Assembly: GCA_023230825.1 (NCBI GenBank)
Contig: JALNWO010000001.1
Span: 146,702-210,701, forward strand
DNA from: Acholeplasmataceae bacterium
GTDB lineage: Bacteria > Bacillota_I > Bacilli_A > Acholeplasmatales > Acholeplasmataceae
Reading direction: 5' to 3'
DNA: 64,000 nucleotides
Shown here: one piece after another, positions 1 through 8,773 of the stretch
Layout: each line of letters opens with the position of its first letter
Position numbering within the stretch: position 1 is the first letter of the stretch
Position numbers and translations under genes: made by a program
Notes under the pieces: generated by a model
What the model saw: the letters and a program-made list of their open reading frames with translations, nothing else
Database searches by the model: none
Told to the model about the DNA's origin: nothing

Positions 1-134
1 ATATCTAAGTCAGGTAATACACGATCATGGATAACTTTAGTGAGGATCTGTTGTTCTATCGATACAGGTTCATTCCAATACCGAGTTAATGGTTTTAAGA
101 AAGCTTCGCTTAATACGAGCTTATTAATTCTCAT
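1..134 (-). CDS. partial hypothetical protein (N-terminus only)
   Basis: An open minus-strand frame starts at an ATG (complement of 132-134) and runs off the left edge of the window, giving 44 codons. The visible protein begins MRINKLVLSEAF and is rich in charged and hydrophobic residues typical of a folded protein. It diverges from the gene that begins at 268, leaving a 133-base gap holding a promoter-like motif. I do not recognise the family, and the ribosome-binding site is weak. Confidence 0.6.
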   Translation of the reverse strand, partial: MRINKLVLSEAFLKPLTRYWNEPVSIEQQILTKVIHDRVLPDLD

Positions 135-215
135 TGTTGTTTTCTTGATCGCGTGGTTAATAGCAGACATGTCAAGCTTCCTTGCGATTAGGTATAATTA
201 AGATTTATTCATTCA

Positions 216-224
216 CATATCATC
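216..224 (+). promoter_or_regulatory. candidate phage promoter motif (CATATCATC)
   Basis: This copy of the recurring CATATCAC/CATATCATC motif lies about 45 bases before the ATG of the 268 gene, in the divergent gap. The same motif recurs upstream of several other transcription units. It resembles the short AT-rich early promoters reported for phiKZ. Function is inferred from recurrence and position only. Confidence 0.4.
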
Positions 225-267
225 TATAAGTATCTGTTATTAATATGTCTTTTTTAGGGAAATGTGA

Positions 268-813
268 ATGAGTTGGGTGAGTCCATATACTCGTCAAAAA
301 ATATTACCCTTAAATACAAAAAGCTCATTATGCTTTAAACCTGAACTTTATGAAAAATACATCTGGTTAGACTTAAGGGATTTATTTGATCTAATTAATA
401 ACGCAATCATTTCTTTTGAGGATGAAGAAAGGCATAGAAAGCCAAACGGATTAATTAATGTACCTATTGAAGCAGGGTCAGTATTTGGCATTGATGCTAA
501 GATCTTAAGTAGTGAAATACTTGATCTCATCTTAAGCAATGGAACATGTTATGATTTATCTGTCTTACACGACTGGTTAAGTAATTACTTTTATACTGAG
601 CCAGATGATCCAGATAAGGAGTACTACGACAACATAATCAGTCAATTCTTTTCTCTTATTATTTATACAGCTAACATTATTGTTGAGAAATACGTATCCA
701 TATTAGGAGCTATTTCTTTCAACACTATCTATCAATCTGATTATCGATGGAAGCTATTGCAATTCTATCGAGATCAAGCCTTAATTGGTTTTGGGTTAAA
801 ACCTGGTTATTAA
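268..813 (+). CDS. hypothetical protein, 181 aa
   Basis: The ATG start gives a 181-residue, mostly helical, acidic protein with no motif I recognise. It lies 19 bases upstream of the tubulin-like gene and is probably co-transcribed with it from the motif at 216. Its pattern of alternating hydrophobic helices, with a C-terminal Tyr/Trp-rich stretch (about residues 140-181), loosely resembles the small proteins encoded at 3249-5015, but I cannot show that they are related. Confidence 0.75.
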   Translation: MSWVSPYTRQKILPLNTKSSLCFKPELYEKYIWLDLRDLFDLINNAIISFEDEERHRKPNGLINVPIEAGSVFGIDAKILSSEILDLILSNGTCYDLSVLHDWLSNYFYTEPDDPDKEYYDNIISQFFSLIIYTANIIVEKYVSILGAISFNTIYQSDYRWKLLQFYRDQALIGFGLKPGY

Positions 814-832
814 ATAAGGACGTATTGAAAAA

Positions 833-1903
833 ATGTCGAATACTATTGAACGTACTCGTGGTAACATCCGTGTCTATGCTTGCGGTGGTGCTGGTATTAA
901 TCTAGGCCGAATGGTAGAGACCATCTCTGAGAAATCTAAGGATAATCTTAACTTTGCTCAGATTGATATCACTTATGTAGATACTAGCCTGGCTAATGCA
1001 AAAGGACTTCCTAAGGATTGCTTCTACCACATCCAGCCTTCTTATACGCATATCAGTGATCGTGAAGATACTCTAGATGGTAGTGGGCAAAAACGTGATG
1101 AGAACGCTGAATCTGTTAAGCAAGCTATTCCCGATCTACTTTTAAAACATCCTCCTAAAGATATTAACATTCTTATCCATTCTGGTGGTGGTGGATCAGG
1201 TAGCGTTCTTGCTCCCTTTATCACTGCTCAACTAAAGAAGAAAGGATTAGAAGTTATTATCATCCTAATTGGTAGTCGAGATACTTTAAAGGATATCACT
1301 AACACTATTGATACTATCAAAAGTTATGCTGGTATCTCTAAGGTGAATAACTCACCTATTGCTATTGCTTATGAAGAAAACGGTTCTGAATACAATAACT
1401 CTCGGTTAAGCAGTCAGGTTGTTGATAGCAATGTACTTTTGACAGTTAATAGCTTAGCTGTTCTCTTTTCTAAGAATAATGAACGCTTAGATACGAAAGA
1501 TTTGGAACACTGGTTGAACTTCCAGAAGGTTACGGATTACCAACCTGGTATTGTGGGACTTCAGATTTGTGATCGCAATACTGCTAAGGACTTCGATCAG
1601 AATATTGTTTCTGTTGCAACACTGCATTCAGAGACTTCCGGTACGAGTTTAGGTAGTAATAACATTCCATCTTACCAGTGTCGTGGTATCTTACCTGAAG
1701 AACTCTCTTCTGTTGTTGTGGATGAAGATAATAACAGTAAACTACCGCTTCATTTTATTCTCTCTGATGAGATTATTGTAGATAGTCTCTTTAGTTTGAA
1801 TAAACTATCTGCTGGTTTAAAAGAGAAGTCTCAGTCTCGACCTAACATGGTGTCTTTGATCAGTGATGATGACAATGCTTCTGATGATGGTATTGTTCTT
1901 TAA
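833..1903 (+). CDS. phuZ: tubulin/FtsZ-like GTPase (PhuZ-like)
   Basis: A 356-residue member of the tubulin/FtsZ superfamily. The nucleotide-binding T1 loop reads YACGGAGINLG (residues 15-25), and the phosphate-binding signature loop GGGGSGS lies at residues 118-124, matching GGGTGTG/GGGTGSG of FtsZ and tubulins. The C-terminus is acidic (SDDDNASDDG), as in phage PhuZ, where an acidic tail contacts the neighbouring subunit. In phiKZ-like phages PhuZ forms a dynamic spindle that centres the phage nucleus and delivers capsids to it. The shell-protein gene in this window (19339) supports this role. A ribosome-binding AAGGA precedes the ATG, and a terminator follows at 1930. Confidence 0.88.
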   Translation: MSNTIERTRGNIRVYACGGAGINLGRMVETISEKSKDNLNFAQIDITYVDTSLANAKGLPKDCFYHIQPSYTHISDREDTLDGSGQKRDENAESVKQAIPDLLLKHPPKDINILIHSGGGGSGSVLAPFITAQLKKKGLEVIIILIGSRDTLKDITNTIDTIKSYAGISKVNNSPIAIAYEENGSEYNNSRLSSQVVDSNVLLTVNSLAVLFSKNNERLDTKDLEHWLNFQKVTDYQPGIVGLQICDRNTAKDFDQNIVSVATLHSETSGTSLGSNNIPSYQCRGILPEELSSVVVDEDNNSKLPLHFILSDEIIVDSLFSLNKLSAGLKEKSQSRPNMVSLISDDDNASDDGIVL

Positions 1904-1929
1904 TTCTTCTTTCTCTTGATGTAGCTGTG

Positions 1930-1964
1930 AAAGGGAGTGGGTATCAACCTACTCCCTTTTCATT
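1930..1964 (+). terminator. hairpin terminator after the tubulin gene
   Basis: AAAGGGAGT (1930-1938) pairs with ACTCCCTTT (1951-1959) around a short loop and runs into TTTT. It lies between the tubulin stop and the next ATG. This argues that the gene downstream starts at 1990 and not inside the hairpin. Confidence 0.75.
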
Positions 1965-1989
1965 ACTGAGGATTTATTTTTTACTAGAC

Positions 1990-2823
1990 ATGAAAACAAA
2001 TAAACTCACTATAACACAATATGCTAGTCTTTTAACTAATCAAAAAGCTCATGCAGGTATTGTTTTTAGTACTCCAGATCTTCTCTGTGTATTTGAAGAG
2101 TTAGAAGAAGCTGGTTTATTAGATATCACTCCTCAGGAAATTAACTCTTATAGAAAAGAGATTGATCTAACTCGTCATAGTACTATTATAGTGCGTCCTC
2201 CTAAAGGTGGATTTTGGATTTGTCCTTTTGATCCTAAAGAAGATTTAGAAAAAGTAAAGGGTTACTTAAGGAATTTCCCTATGCTTTCTTCTTGCTGGAT
2301 CTTTTATGATCTCCAACCCTTTCAAGCTTTGATTCGCTTTCAAGCTGAGCAGAACTTAAATAAAGTTGGTATCGATATCCCAGAAAATCTTGTTACTGAG
2401 GATACACTCTTAGAAACAGAGATTGCTAATATGAATCCTGATTTCTATAATGATGATGTCATCCAAGATAGAATTCGTCTCATTGATAGGAATTACCGTT
2501 TAATTGCAGAGAACTTTGTCACTGAACTGTTTAACGTTCTTATTATCTCATACACAAACTTTCTAAAAAGTAGTTCTGAAGATACGGTTGAATCTTTAGT
2601 TGAGCGTTATATCAAACATTTTCCTAAGAAAGGAAATGTCGGCTATAACTTAATTGAATCTTTGTGGGGGATCATTGACGAGTATGATGTTAAATTAACT
2701 GAATTCATTAATGGTGAGTATAATAAAGTCTATATGGCTTATCCAGTCATGAACAACAATATCGTTGTTCTGAAATACGATATTGATTATCGGGTTATCA
2801 TTCATGAATACCATAAAGAATAA
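1990..2823 (+). CDS. hypothetical protein, 277 aa
   Basis: The frame is open from 1927, but that part is the terminator hairpin, so the start is placed at ATG 1990 (MKTNKLTITQYASLL). The protein is a soluble-looking mix of helices and strands with no recognised domain. Its 3' end overlaps the next gene by 20 bases, which suggests translational coupling with the run of small genes ending at 5015. Confidence 0.72.
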   Translation: MKTNKLTITQYASLLTNQKAHAGIVFSTPDLLCVFEELEEAGLLDITPQEINSYRKEIDLTRHSTIIVRPPKGGFWICPFDPKEDLEKVKGYLRNFPMLSSCWIFYDLQPFQALIRFQAEQNLNKVGIDIPENLVTEDTLLETEIANMNPDFYNDDVIQDRIRLIDRNYRLIAENFVTELFNVLIISYTNFLKSSSEDTVESLVERYIKHFPKKGNVGYNLIESLWGIIDEYDVKLTEFINGEYNKVYMAYPVMNNNIVVLKYDIDYRVIIHEYHKE

Positions 2824-3238
2824 TGATTCTCTAAATATTACCAATCCTAAACATATTTATATAAATGCCACAGAGTTAACAGACTTTATTACGAGCATCT
2901 TCTTATCGGATATTAACCTATCTACTTGGTGGGCAATTATAGGCTTTGCTACTAGGCGAGAGGTTTTAACTGATTTCGTAAAGACGGCTTTAGCAACTGA
3001 TGACTCTACTTCTATAGATTCTTTAGCTATACAGGAGTTATATGCTAAAATCAATGAGTCCATGATTAATCCAGAAATTATTGAAGCAATTGTTATTAAT
3101 ACGCTAGATTTGATTATAGACTTTATATTAAACAAATATCCTAATAACACAATCGATAATCTATCTAATTATAGAGTATCTGTATTTCGGTTTGATACAC
3201 TTATTCTAGAAAGGATTGAGAGTGCTGTGTTATGGTAA
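2804..3238 (+). CDS. hypothetical protein, 144 aa
   Basis: The start is placed at ATG 2804, inside the end of the preceding gene; the frame is open slightly earlier, to a TTG at 2783. It is a helical, Ile/Asn-rich protein with no recognised motif. It is the second member of an overlapping gene run (1990-5015). The overlap and like orientation support coupled expression. Function unknown. Confidence 0.68.
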   Translation: MNTIKNNDSLNITNPKHIYINATELTDFITSIFLSDINLSTWWAIIGFATRREVLTDFVKTALATDDSTSIDSLAIQELYAKINESMINPEIIEAIVINTLDLIIDFILNKYPNNTIDNLSNYRVSVFRFDTLILERIESAVLW

Positions 3239-3248
3239 GGAACCAGTA

Positions 3249-3719
3249 ATGGATACTCAACTGTATAGTGTATTATTCAGTATAAGAAGGCTCTATGAAA
3301 TTATTCCAGAACTACCTCTTCTATATCGTTTCTTAGGTCAAGAAGATTTAACATTAGTCAAACTCAGCTTAATGGGTCCACAAGACCCTATCTTACTAAA
3401 TCAGTATCGATTACTATCTATTGAAGATCAAGTTGAGTGGTTAGCTTATTATGTACTAGAAGAATGGGAAGCAACTAATACTGTTACTTATAGCACTGAT
3501 ACTAACTTGAGTCAAAATACATTATTGAGTTTGTTAGGTTTACCTTCAACTCATGAAAAGAATATCCGAGCTATACGAGATATTTTCTACCCTGTTCTAA
3601 ATTTACCTAATAGCAATATTGTTATAGACTCTATTACTCGTATCTTTAAAGATTGTTCTTTATTAGAAACTGATCAATACGCTGGTCCGGATTATTATTG
3701 TGTCAATTACCGTCTCTAG
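3249..3719 (+). CDS. hypothetical protein, 156 aa
   Basis: ATG 3249 is preceded by AAGGA at a good distance and is preferred to an upstream TTG at 3216 that would overlap the previous gene. The protein is leucine-rich, helical and acidic, with no recognised domain. It overlaps the following frame by 20 bases. It is part of the coupled run of small unknown genes downstream of the tubulin gene. Confidence 0.68.
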   Translation: MDTQLYSVLFSIRRLYEIIPELPLLYRFLGQEDLTLVKLSLMGPQDPILLNQYRLLSIEDQVEWLAYYVLEEWEATNTVTYSTDTNLSQNTLLSLLGLPSTHEKNIRAIRDIFYPVLNLPNSNIVIDSITRIFKDCSLLETDQYAGPDYYCVNYRL

Positions 3720-4173
3720 AAAGAATAGGTTATCAGAGCAGTTAACTGACTTTAGTGACTATGAACTTAAAACAGTTCTTATCTTCGATGTCTATGAATC
3801 TACTAATCTGTTAAAAGAAGCTTTTCTCTTTTATTGTCCTGACTTAGAATATGAGCTTCATTTTTCTTATATGGCTCTTGAACTAGTCTCTTTTGTATTA
3901 AACGAAGGGTCTTGTTTAAACACTTCAGGAATGTCTGATTTCATATATGGTTATTTAGAAGGCTTTTATGAAGCAGAAGTTATTAATAATCTTGACACAT
4001 TACTAACTCCTCATCTTTTAAAAATATGTAATTTAATAAAAGAGAGGATTGATTATCTATTAGGGTATACCTTCTTAGATAAAGTTAATTTTTATAATAA
4101 CTTCTATTGGGATCATGTCTATACTTCTGGAAAGTATGTAGGACAATTTAACTTATTAAAAGAAAAGTTGTGA
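3700..4173 (+). CDS. hypothetical protein, 157 aa
   Basis: The frame begins at a GTG (3700) inside the end of the previous gene, with no clear ribosome-binding site, so initiation is probably by coupling. The product is helical with many aromatic residues near the C-terminus (an FYNNFYW stretch). No family is recognised. The stop overlaps the GTG start of the next gene (GTGA). Confidence 0.62.
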   Translation: MSITVSRKNRLSEQLTDFSDYELKTVLIFDVYESTNLLKEAFLFYCPDLEYELHFSYMALELVSFVLNEGSCLNTSGMSDFIYGYLEGFYEAEVINNLDTLLTPHLLKICNLIKERIDYLLGYTFLDKVNFYNNFYWDHVYTSGKYVGQFNLLKEKL

Positions 4174-4559
4174 CAAAACTCATTCCTGATTGTGTCCTAG
4201 ATGTTTATGAAGTGATGGAAGAATTAAAAGAACTTTATCCAACAGCTAGTGAATTAAAGTTATACTCAACTATCCCTGCGTTAGTTAACCTTTATCTCTA
4301 TACACCAATCAATGAATTAGATAGAGAGCTAAAGTTTCGTAGATTCAACACTACTTCTGACGATACACTAAAAGAAAAGTTAGGCATTATCTTTCAGAAA
4401 CTCATGTTTAAAATAAAGACTATCGCTAACGATATGAGTTCAGATGAGATCCGACAATTCTTAGTAATTGGGTATATTACAACACCTGTTATGAGAGTTA
4501 TCATTAGTGATACCAGAGCCAGTCTTTATACAAAAGCCCAACCTATTTTCTTATTCTAA
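4170..4559 (+). CDS. hypothetical protein, 129 aa
   Basis: The GTG start at 4170 overlaps the previous stop codon in a GTGA arrangement typical of translational coupling, with an AAAAGAAAA purine stretch just upstream. The product is helical and charged, with no known motif. The next gene's ATG follows this stop directly with no gap. Confidence 0.65.
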   Translation: MTKLIPDCVLDVYEVMEELKELYPTASELKLYSTIPALVNLYLYTPINELDRELKFRRFNTTSDDTLKEKLGIIFQKLMFKIKTIANDMSSDEIRQFLVIGYITTPVMRVIISDTRASLYTKAQPIFLF

Positions 4560-5015
4560 ATGAAACTAAAAATCTTACCCGGACTAAAGGTTCTAGAAAA
4601 GCAAACTGCTTTAAAGAGATTACCTGAATATGTGTATGTTGATCTAGAAAGAGAGTTTATCGAACTACTCGTTGAACTCCAAGTACTTATCAATACTAAC
4701 CCTCTTAGCATTACTCGCTTTCCTCCTATTGAAACTAATTCTATTATTGATACAGAAGAACTCTTTAAAGTTTATACTAAAGAGGAAGAAATATCTATTA
4801 ATATAACTGAGTTAGCACTAGAGTTAGTTGAAGTCATTGATCCTTTCTTTGATGACTATCCTGATATGAATAATCAATATGTTAATTTACTTACCTGTCA
4901 TTTGTATTCTATTTACAAACGGTTAAAGAATTTAGATCTCTTTATAAATGGTAAGTTAGTTTATGAATTTTATAAGGAATATGAAAGAGGTTTTCTAATT
5001 AAGATTAAAGAATGA
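4560..5015 (+). CDS. hypothetical protein, 151 aa
   Basis: The ATG lies immediately after the previous TAA. The protein is acidic and helical (pI probably low), with no recognised domain. It is the last gene of the coupled run starting at 1990 and is followed by a strong terminator at 5032. These small proteins may be early host-takeover factors, a guess based only on size and packing. Confidence 0.68.
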   Translation: MKLKILPGLKVLEKQTALKRLPEYVYVDLEREFIELLVELQVLINTNPLSITRFPPIETNSIIDTEELFKVYTKEEEISINITELALELVEVIDPFFDDYPDMNNQYVNLLTCHLYSIYKRLKNLDLFINGKLVYEFYKEYERGFLIKIKE

Positions 5016-5031
5016 TAAAAAAGATTAGAAT

Positions 5032-5090
5032 AAGTACTATGTCTTAACAACTTCTCAATAGGTTGTTAAATACATAGTACTTTATTTTTT
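5032..5090 (+). terminator. long hairpin terminator
   Basis: AAGTACTATGT (5032-5042) pairs with ACATAGTACTT (5072-5082), with an inner AACAAC/GTTGTT stem, and is followed by TTATTTTTTT. It closes the 1990-5015 gene run. Confidence 0.8.
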
Positions 5091-5126
5091 TCTTGGTGTA
5101 TAACAAACCTCTCTCTTTTAAATGTT

Positions 5127-5540
5127 ATGAATATCCATGAACTAAATGCAGCTAGTAGAAATATTTTACTAGAGATAGGTCCTATGTGCCGTACACTCAT
5201 TCATTTCTTAAAGACAAAGAAAGTAGAGCATCAGGACATTATCACAGTTATAGACTCTGTCGTTTATTCTTTAAACTACCCGTCTCAAGCAGAAAGAGAA
5301 CATTCTTTAGATAATCTAAATTTCAGTAGGATGGTGAAGAGTCCATTTCTAACAGGAGTAGTTTCTGAGAATGATCTTTTTCTATTTAAACAAAGTTTAC
5401 GCGGTGCTGCTACTGAAATATGGGATAAGTATCGATATTTAGATTTAGATCATTTGATCGGAACTCATGCAGGTTATCATTCCTTAGTCTTGAGTTCTCT
5501 AACTAATCGACATCTATTTATCTCAGCTCTCCCTTATTAG
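5127..5540 (+). CDS. hypothetical protein, 137 aa
   Basis: ATG start, 137 residues, helical and basic/neutral. No recognised motif and a weak ribosome-binding site. It is followed 14 bases later by the 5555 gene and lies after the terminator at 5032, so it belongs to a separate short unit. Confidence 0.68.
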   Translation: MNIHELNAASRNILLEIGPMCRTLIHFLKTKKVEHQDIITVIDSVVYSLNYPSQAEREHSLDNLNFSRMVKSPFLTGVVSENDLFLFKQSLRGAATEIWDKYRYLDLDHLIGTHAGYHSLVLSSLTNRHLFISALPY

Positions 5541-5554
5541 GAAAAGAAAAGACA

Positions 5555-5971
5555 ATGATTTATCAATTTGAACCTGGTCAAAAATATTCATTTGACACCT
5601 ATGCTCCTCAAATCCTGGGTACTGAATTTAAAACAGTAGTAGTTAAATCTGTTACTGATTACGAGGACGCTATTTCTGAGGAAGATGTTCAGGTATTACA
5701 TAGTCAGATTCTTGGTTATATTACTGACTCTACTGTATCTGTGCCTGCTGATTTTAGAAAACTCACTTATATTAAAATTGATACAGGAGTTGGTAAGCGT
5801 CGTTTTATTGCTGTAGAGTGGATTAAGCAAAATACCATTACTAAAATCTCTGAACTCAATATTGATGTAACTATCTTTAGAGTAAGTGATCCTGCTAAAG
5901 TACGTTTAGTGAGGGAAGCTCTGTCTCAGAATGGGTTTACTGATTTTCAAATTACTACAAGAGAAGCGTAA
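5555..5971 (+). CDS. hypothetical protein, 138 aa
   Basis: ATG 5555 has a good AGGAAAAG ribosome-binding site. The product shows alternating strands and helices (a small alpha/beta fold), with no recognised motif. It is probably co-transcribed with the 5127 gene. A weak GGGTAAGAACACCC hairpin near 6010-6030 could end the transcript. Confidence 0.72.
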   Translation: MIYQFEPGQKYSFDTYAPQILGTEFKTVVVKSVTDYEDAISEEDVQVLHSQILGYITDSTVSVPADFRKLTYIKIDTGVGKRRFIAVEWIKQNTITKISELNIDVTIFRVSDPAKVRLVREALSQNGFTDFQITTREA

Positions 5972-6155
5972 TGTCTAAAAAATAAATACGCCACGCTATA
6001 GAAGGGAGAGGGGGTAAGAACACCCTTATTAGTATTTAGATCAGATCACTCACAAGCACTACTAACATTCTTACTAGTAGCAGTGTTTATACATCATACC
6101 TGTATTGGATCTTATAGATACATAATCAATCACTTTTCTTAAAAGTAATATAATC

Positions 6156-6827
6156 ATGAGTAGAGAACTTCTAATAACTTCCTCCTTAGTTGATGGGTGG
6201 GGTAGTGAGATAGTGGATGAATTCACTAATTTTTATTTAACAGTACGGGATGGTCAGATAATCGATCTTATTAATCCTTCTAATTATGTAAATATCATAG
6301 GTACTGGGATTAGTACATCAGGTATAGAGATTGTTAATACGACACGCTCTGGTTCTGGTATAGAAGTTCCTTCTGCGGCTTTTAATGTAACCTCATTAGA
6401 GAGTTCTACAGTGGAGTTCTGGGTTTATTTTACTAACCCAATAGCTGAGCTTTATGATCAAATGTTAGGTCAGTGGGGGAGCGGAGCAAATAGCACATTT
6501 CAATTTTGTGTACTAGATTCTTATCTTGCTATAGCACAGGCTAGACCAGGTAACTCTATTAGTACTTTTAGAAGAATACCTAATACTTGGATGCATGTAG
6601 CTTATGTGAACCCCGCTGGTGGCGGCAATATGGTTATCTATGTAAATGGAGTTTCAGAGCAACTAGATAGACGTTGGACAGTTTCACCTAATTTGAATAT
6701 TCCTATGTCTTTATTGAAGGTATATGGACAAAATGGATTTAGCTTATTAGGTAGGATAGCTAAAATGAGAATCTCCACCATTGCTAGGTATACAGAGAAT
6801 TTCGTACCTAATTATGGAATGTATTGA
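6156..6827 (+). CDS. LamG/concanavalin A-like lectin-fold protein
   Basis: A 223-residue protein whose central part (about residues 80-215) has the LamG_3 pattern: a VEFWVYF strand, then a GQWGSG...FQF strand pair, then NTWMHVAYV, then a VIYVNGV strand, then a closing GRIAKMRIS strand. Such domains bind carbohydrate, and in phages they are usually part of virion adhesins or decoration proteins. There is no signal peptide or membrane segment. The gene stands alone with its own long leader. Virion location is inferred. Confidence 0.68.
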   Translation: MSRELLITSSLVDGWGSEIVDEFTNFYLTVRDGQIIDLINPSNYVNIIGTGISTSGIEIVNTTRSGSGIEVPSAAFNVTSLESSTVEFWVYFTNPIAELYDQMLGQWGSGANSTFQFCVLDSYLAIAQARPGNSISTFRRIPNTWMHVAYVNPAGGGNMVIYVNGVSEQLDRRWTVSPNLNIPMSLLKVYGQNGFSLLGRIAKMRISTIARYTENFVPNYGMY

Positions 6828-6860
6828 TAACAAGAGTAAAAAAATAGAATAACTCATTTA

Positions 6861-6868
6861 TATATCAC
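6861..6868 (+). promoter_or_regulatory. candidate phage promoter motif (TATATCAC)
   Basis: An exact TATATCAC copy lies about 25 bases upstream of the open frame at 6891. It is one of the recurring copies in this window. Confidence 0.45.
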
Positions 6869-6890
6869 CTCTATGACGGTATATAAATGA

Positions 6891-7298
6891 AACATCATTA
6901 ACTGGGATGAAGATAATAATGTTAAATATGCTTCAGATGTTGATTTTTTAAATGATACTGAAATCAAAGCAGATCTCTATTCCTTAAAGTTTAACTCTCC
7001 TTCAGTACCTAAATCAAGTCTTTTAAAAGCTATTGAGTTTAGTGGATCGGGTGTGTTGGTTAATACTGTTGATGATGTTGAATATACTGTTAAAGGTATT
7101 AGTCGTACTTTGACCATTAGCAGTAAAAGAGATAAGGTTCTTTTTGTTACTAGAGAGAGGAATCTTATCATCCATGAGGAAACCTATTTGAAAGGGTTTT
7201 TTGAACTGATCGTAGGGAATTACCTCTCAGCTATGTTTAATCGCTTTGCAGCCTCTTTAAAGGCCCCTAGCGCTATTGATGTTGGTAGTATTAGTTAA
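6891..7298 (+). pseudogene. open frame without a normal start (possible frameshifted gene)
   Basis: The frame is open from 6891 to 7298 (135 codons plus stop) and reads like a real protein, but contains no ATG. The only conventional starts are GTG 7053 and the following TTG, both without a ribosome-binding site and leaving only about 80 residues. An ATG at 6887 lies in another frame and meets a stop after four codons. The frame follows a TATATCAC motif and ends at a terminator. Either a single-base change broke the start region, translation begins at a non-canonical codon such as ATT 6897, or only the short form is made. Confidence 0.45.
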
Positions 7299-7303
7299 GT
7301 ATA

Positions 7304-7346
7304 CGGCATAATAGGAGATCTCAAAAGGATCTCCTATTTATGACCT
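7304..7346 (+). terminator. hairpin terminator of the GGCATAATAGGAG family
   Basis: GGCATAATAGGAGATC (7305-7320) pairs with GATCTCCTATTTATGACC (7328-7345). It is one of the recurring family whose outer stem sequence is conserved across the window. Confidence 0.8.
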
Positions 7347-8221
7347 TCTTTTCTATTTATTTATTTATGTTTTTAGATTATCGGCTATTAATAGTAAGCT
7401 ATTATAAAGCATTCTAGCTATTATATTTAAGCTAGGGGTCCTAGCATACCAATATGAGAATAAAAGCGCTTATAGAGCCTCTAGAGGGCTTAGAGAGTGT
7501 ATTGTGATCCAAAAGCAATCTAGTTACTCATCCATGGAGAATGATGTAGTAACTCTCAATAAAAGTGCTAATATGATAATAGCTGTTGCATAAAAAAGTC
7601 GCGGCGCCTAATATTACTTATATAACCCCTACTTTCTCAAATTCTTATAGTTTCAATTTCTCTTATCTATTATAATACTTAACTTCTTCTATCTACTATT
7701 ACTTTTAAATTAATAGGTAAATATATTTATTTTTATTTATACCTATTATCATTTGTAAAAGTGTTAGTTCTATGAGACTTGACCCACTTATAGTACCTCT
7801 TTGGTAAAAACACTTTTACGGGTCCGAGCCTTGGCGAGATACTTGGTAGTAGATAAGTATTGTTCGAAGCTGTAGGTATAGAAAGGATATAATAAGGTTA
7901 TAGTAAGGATAGTAGCTGAGATAAGATACTTAGATACGTACCCCCTTGCGAAGCAACTTGAATCCTAGAGAAGCGAAGCTTCTCTTAACATACATACATA
8001 CGCAAGATATTAAGCTATAAACATAAATAAATATTACATTATTATACCTATTATACAACAACACTATAAGAACAGACTAAAAAGCCTATAGAGAGACTAG
8101 TATCTCTCTATTTATGCCTTACTATTGACTATACTAGTCTACTACTAGAATAAAAGAATAACTACTTATACTAGAAAACCATCTACTTAAAGTAACTACT
8201 TAGAATAGAAAGAACCTACTC
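7347..8221 (+). other. 875-base gene-free region with structured-RNA potential
   Basis: No convincing frame was found on either strand. GTAAAAGTGTT (7755-7765) can pair with AACACTTTTAC (7809-7819). GACCC inside that loop (7781-7785) can pair with GGGTC (7820-7824) directly after it, an H-type pseudoknot. There is also a perfect hairpin AGAGAAGC/GCTTCTCT (7967-7985), a stem around TAATAGGTA/TATACCTATTA (about 7714-7748), an isolated GC patch (GCGGCGCC near 7602), and repeated CTACTTA-like words in 8150-8215. It could be a noncoding RNA, a long leader for the 8222 gene, or a replication-related region. I cannot choose among these. Confidence 0.5.
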
Positions 8222-8632
8222 ATGGAAAGATTTAAAGATACTTGCTACTTACTAGAGAGAACGAGTCAGATTGAAGGACTACTAGTTTATATTCGTAGTA
8301 TACTACAATTAGAGAGTTATGAAGAAGAACGGTTTATTGATGGATTAATTGATTATAGTTTAAATAGTCGATTTATTAGGACTCAAGTAAATGAAGAGAT
8401 AGTGTTGAAGTTTGTAGATGAGAGTCTTTATAGTAAGTTGACTTTAAATAGGTCTTACTTAAATGCTTTAATTAAGTATAGTAGACTATTCTTAGAAGAA
8501 GTAGGAAAGAAGGTGAGTGGGTTAAGGATTAGGGGAGAGTATGTTGGATTACCTGTAGAGAAGAGGAATTTGTATCTCTATAGCCGAATTGAGAGTAATG
8601 AGTTTATTGCGATATGCGAGATAATAGAGTAA
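8222..8632 (+). CDS. hypothetical protein, 136 aa
   Basis: ATG start, 136 residues, helical and charged, with no recognised motif. It lies at the end of the gene-free region and 141 bases before the DNA polymerase C-terminal gene. Both genes use AGG/GGG codons and TTA/TTG leucines more than their neighbours do. Function unknown. Confidence 0.68.
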   Translation: MERFKDTCYLLERTSQIEGLLVYIRSILQLESYEEERFIDGLIDYSLNSRFIRTQVNEEIVLKFVDESLYSKLTLNRSYLNALIKYSRLFLEEVGKKVSGLRIRGEYVGLPVEKRNLYLYSRIESNEFIAICEIIE

Positions 8633-8666
8633 GTGGTGGGTAAATGAAGAAGAGAGGAGGGGTTGA

Positions 8667-8725
8667 TTATTCTCTCTTTTCCTTTCCTATATAGAAGAGA
8701 GGGAGAATAACTTTTATTTTTTTAT
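8667..8725 (+). terminator. hairpin terminator
   Basis: ATTATTCTCTC (from 8666) pairs imperfectly with GAGAGGGAGAATAA (8697-8710), followed by TTTTATTTTTTTAT. It separates the 8222 gene from the polymerase gene. Confidence 0.6.
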
Positions 8726-8773
8726 CTATTTGGTTAATGAGATAGATAGATAAAATGCTTTTGAGAGAATATA

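Noticed and set aside
1927-1989. Earlier start for the 1990 gene
   Set aside because: The extra 21 codons overlie the terminator hairpin after the tubulin gene and have no ribosome-binding site.
8150-8215. CTACTTA-like repeats as origin iterons
   Set aside because: The copies are short, irregularly spaced and expected by chance in such AT-rich DNA. They are noted only within the gene-free region entry.
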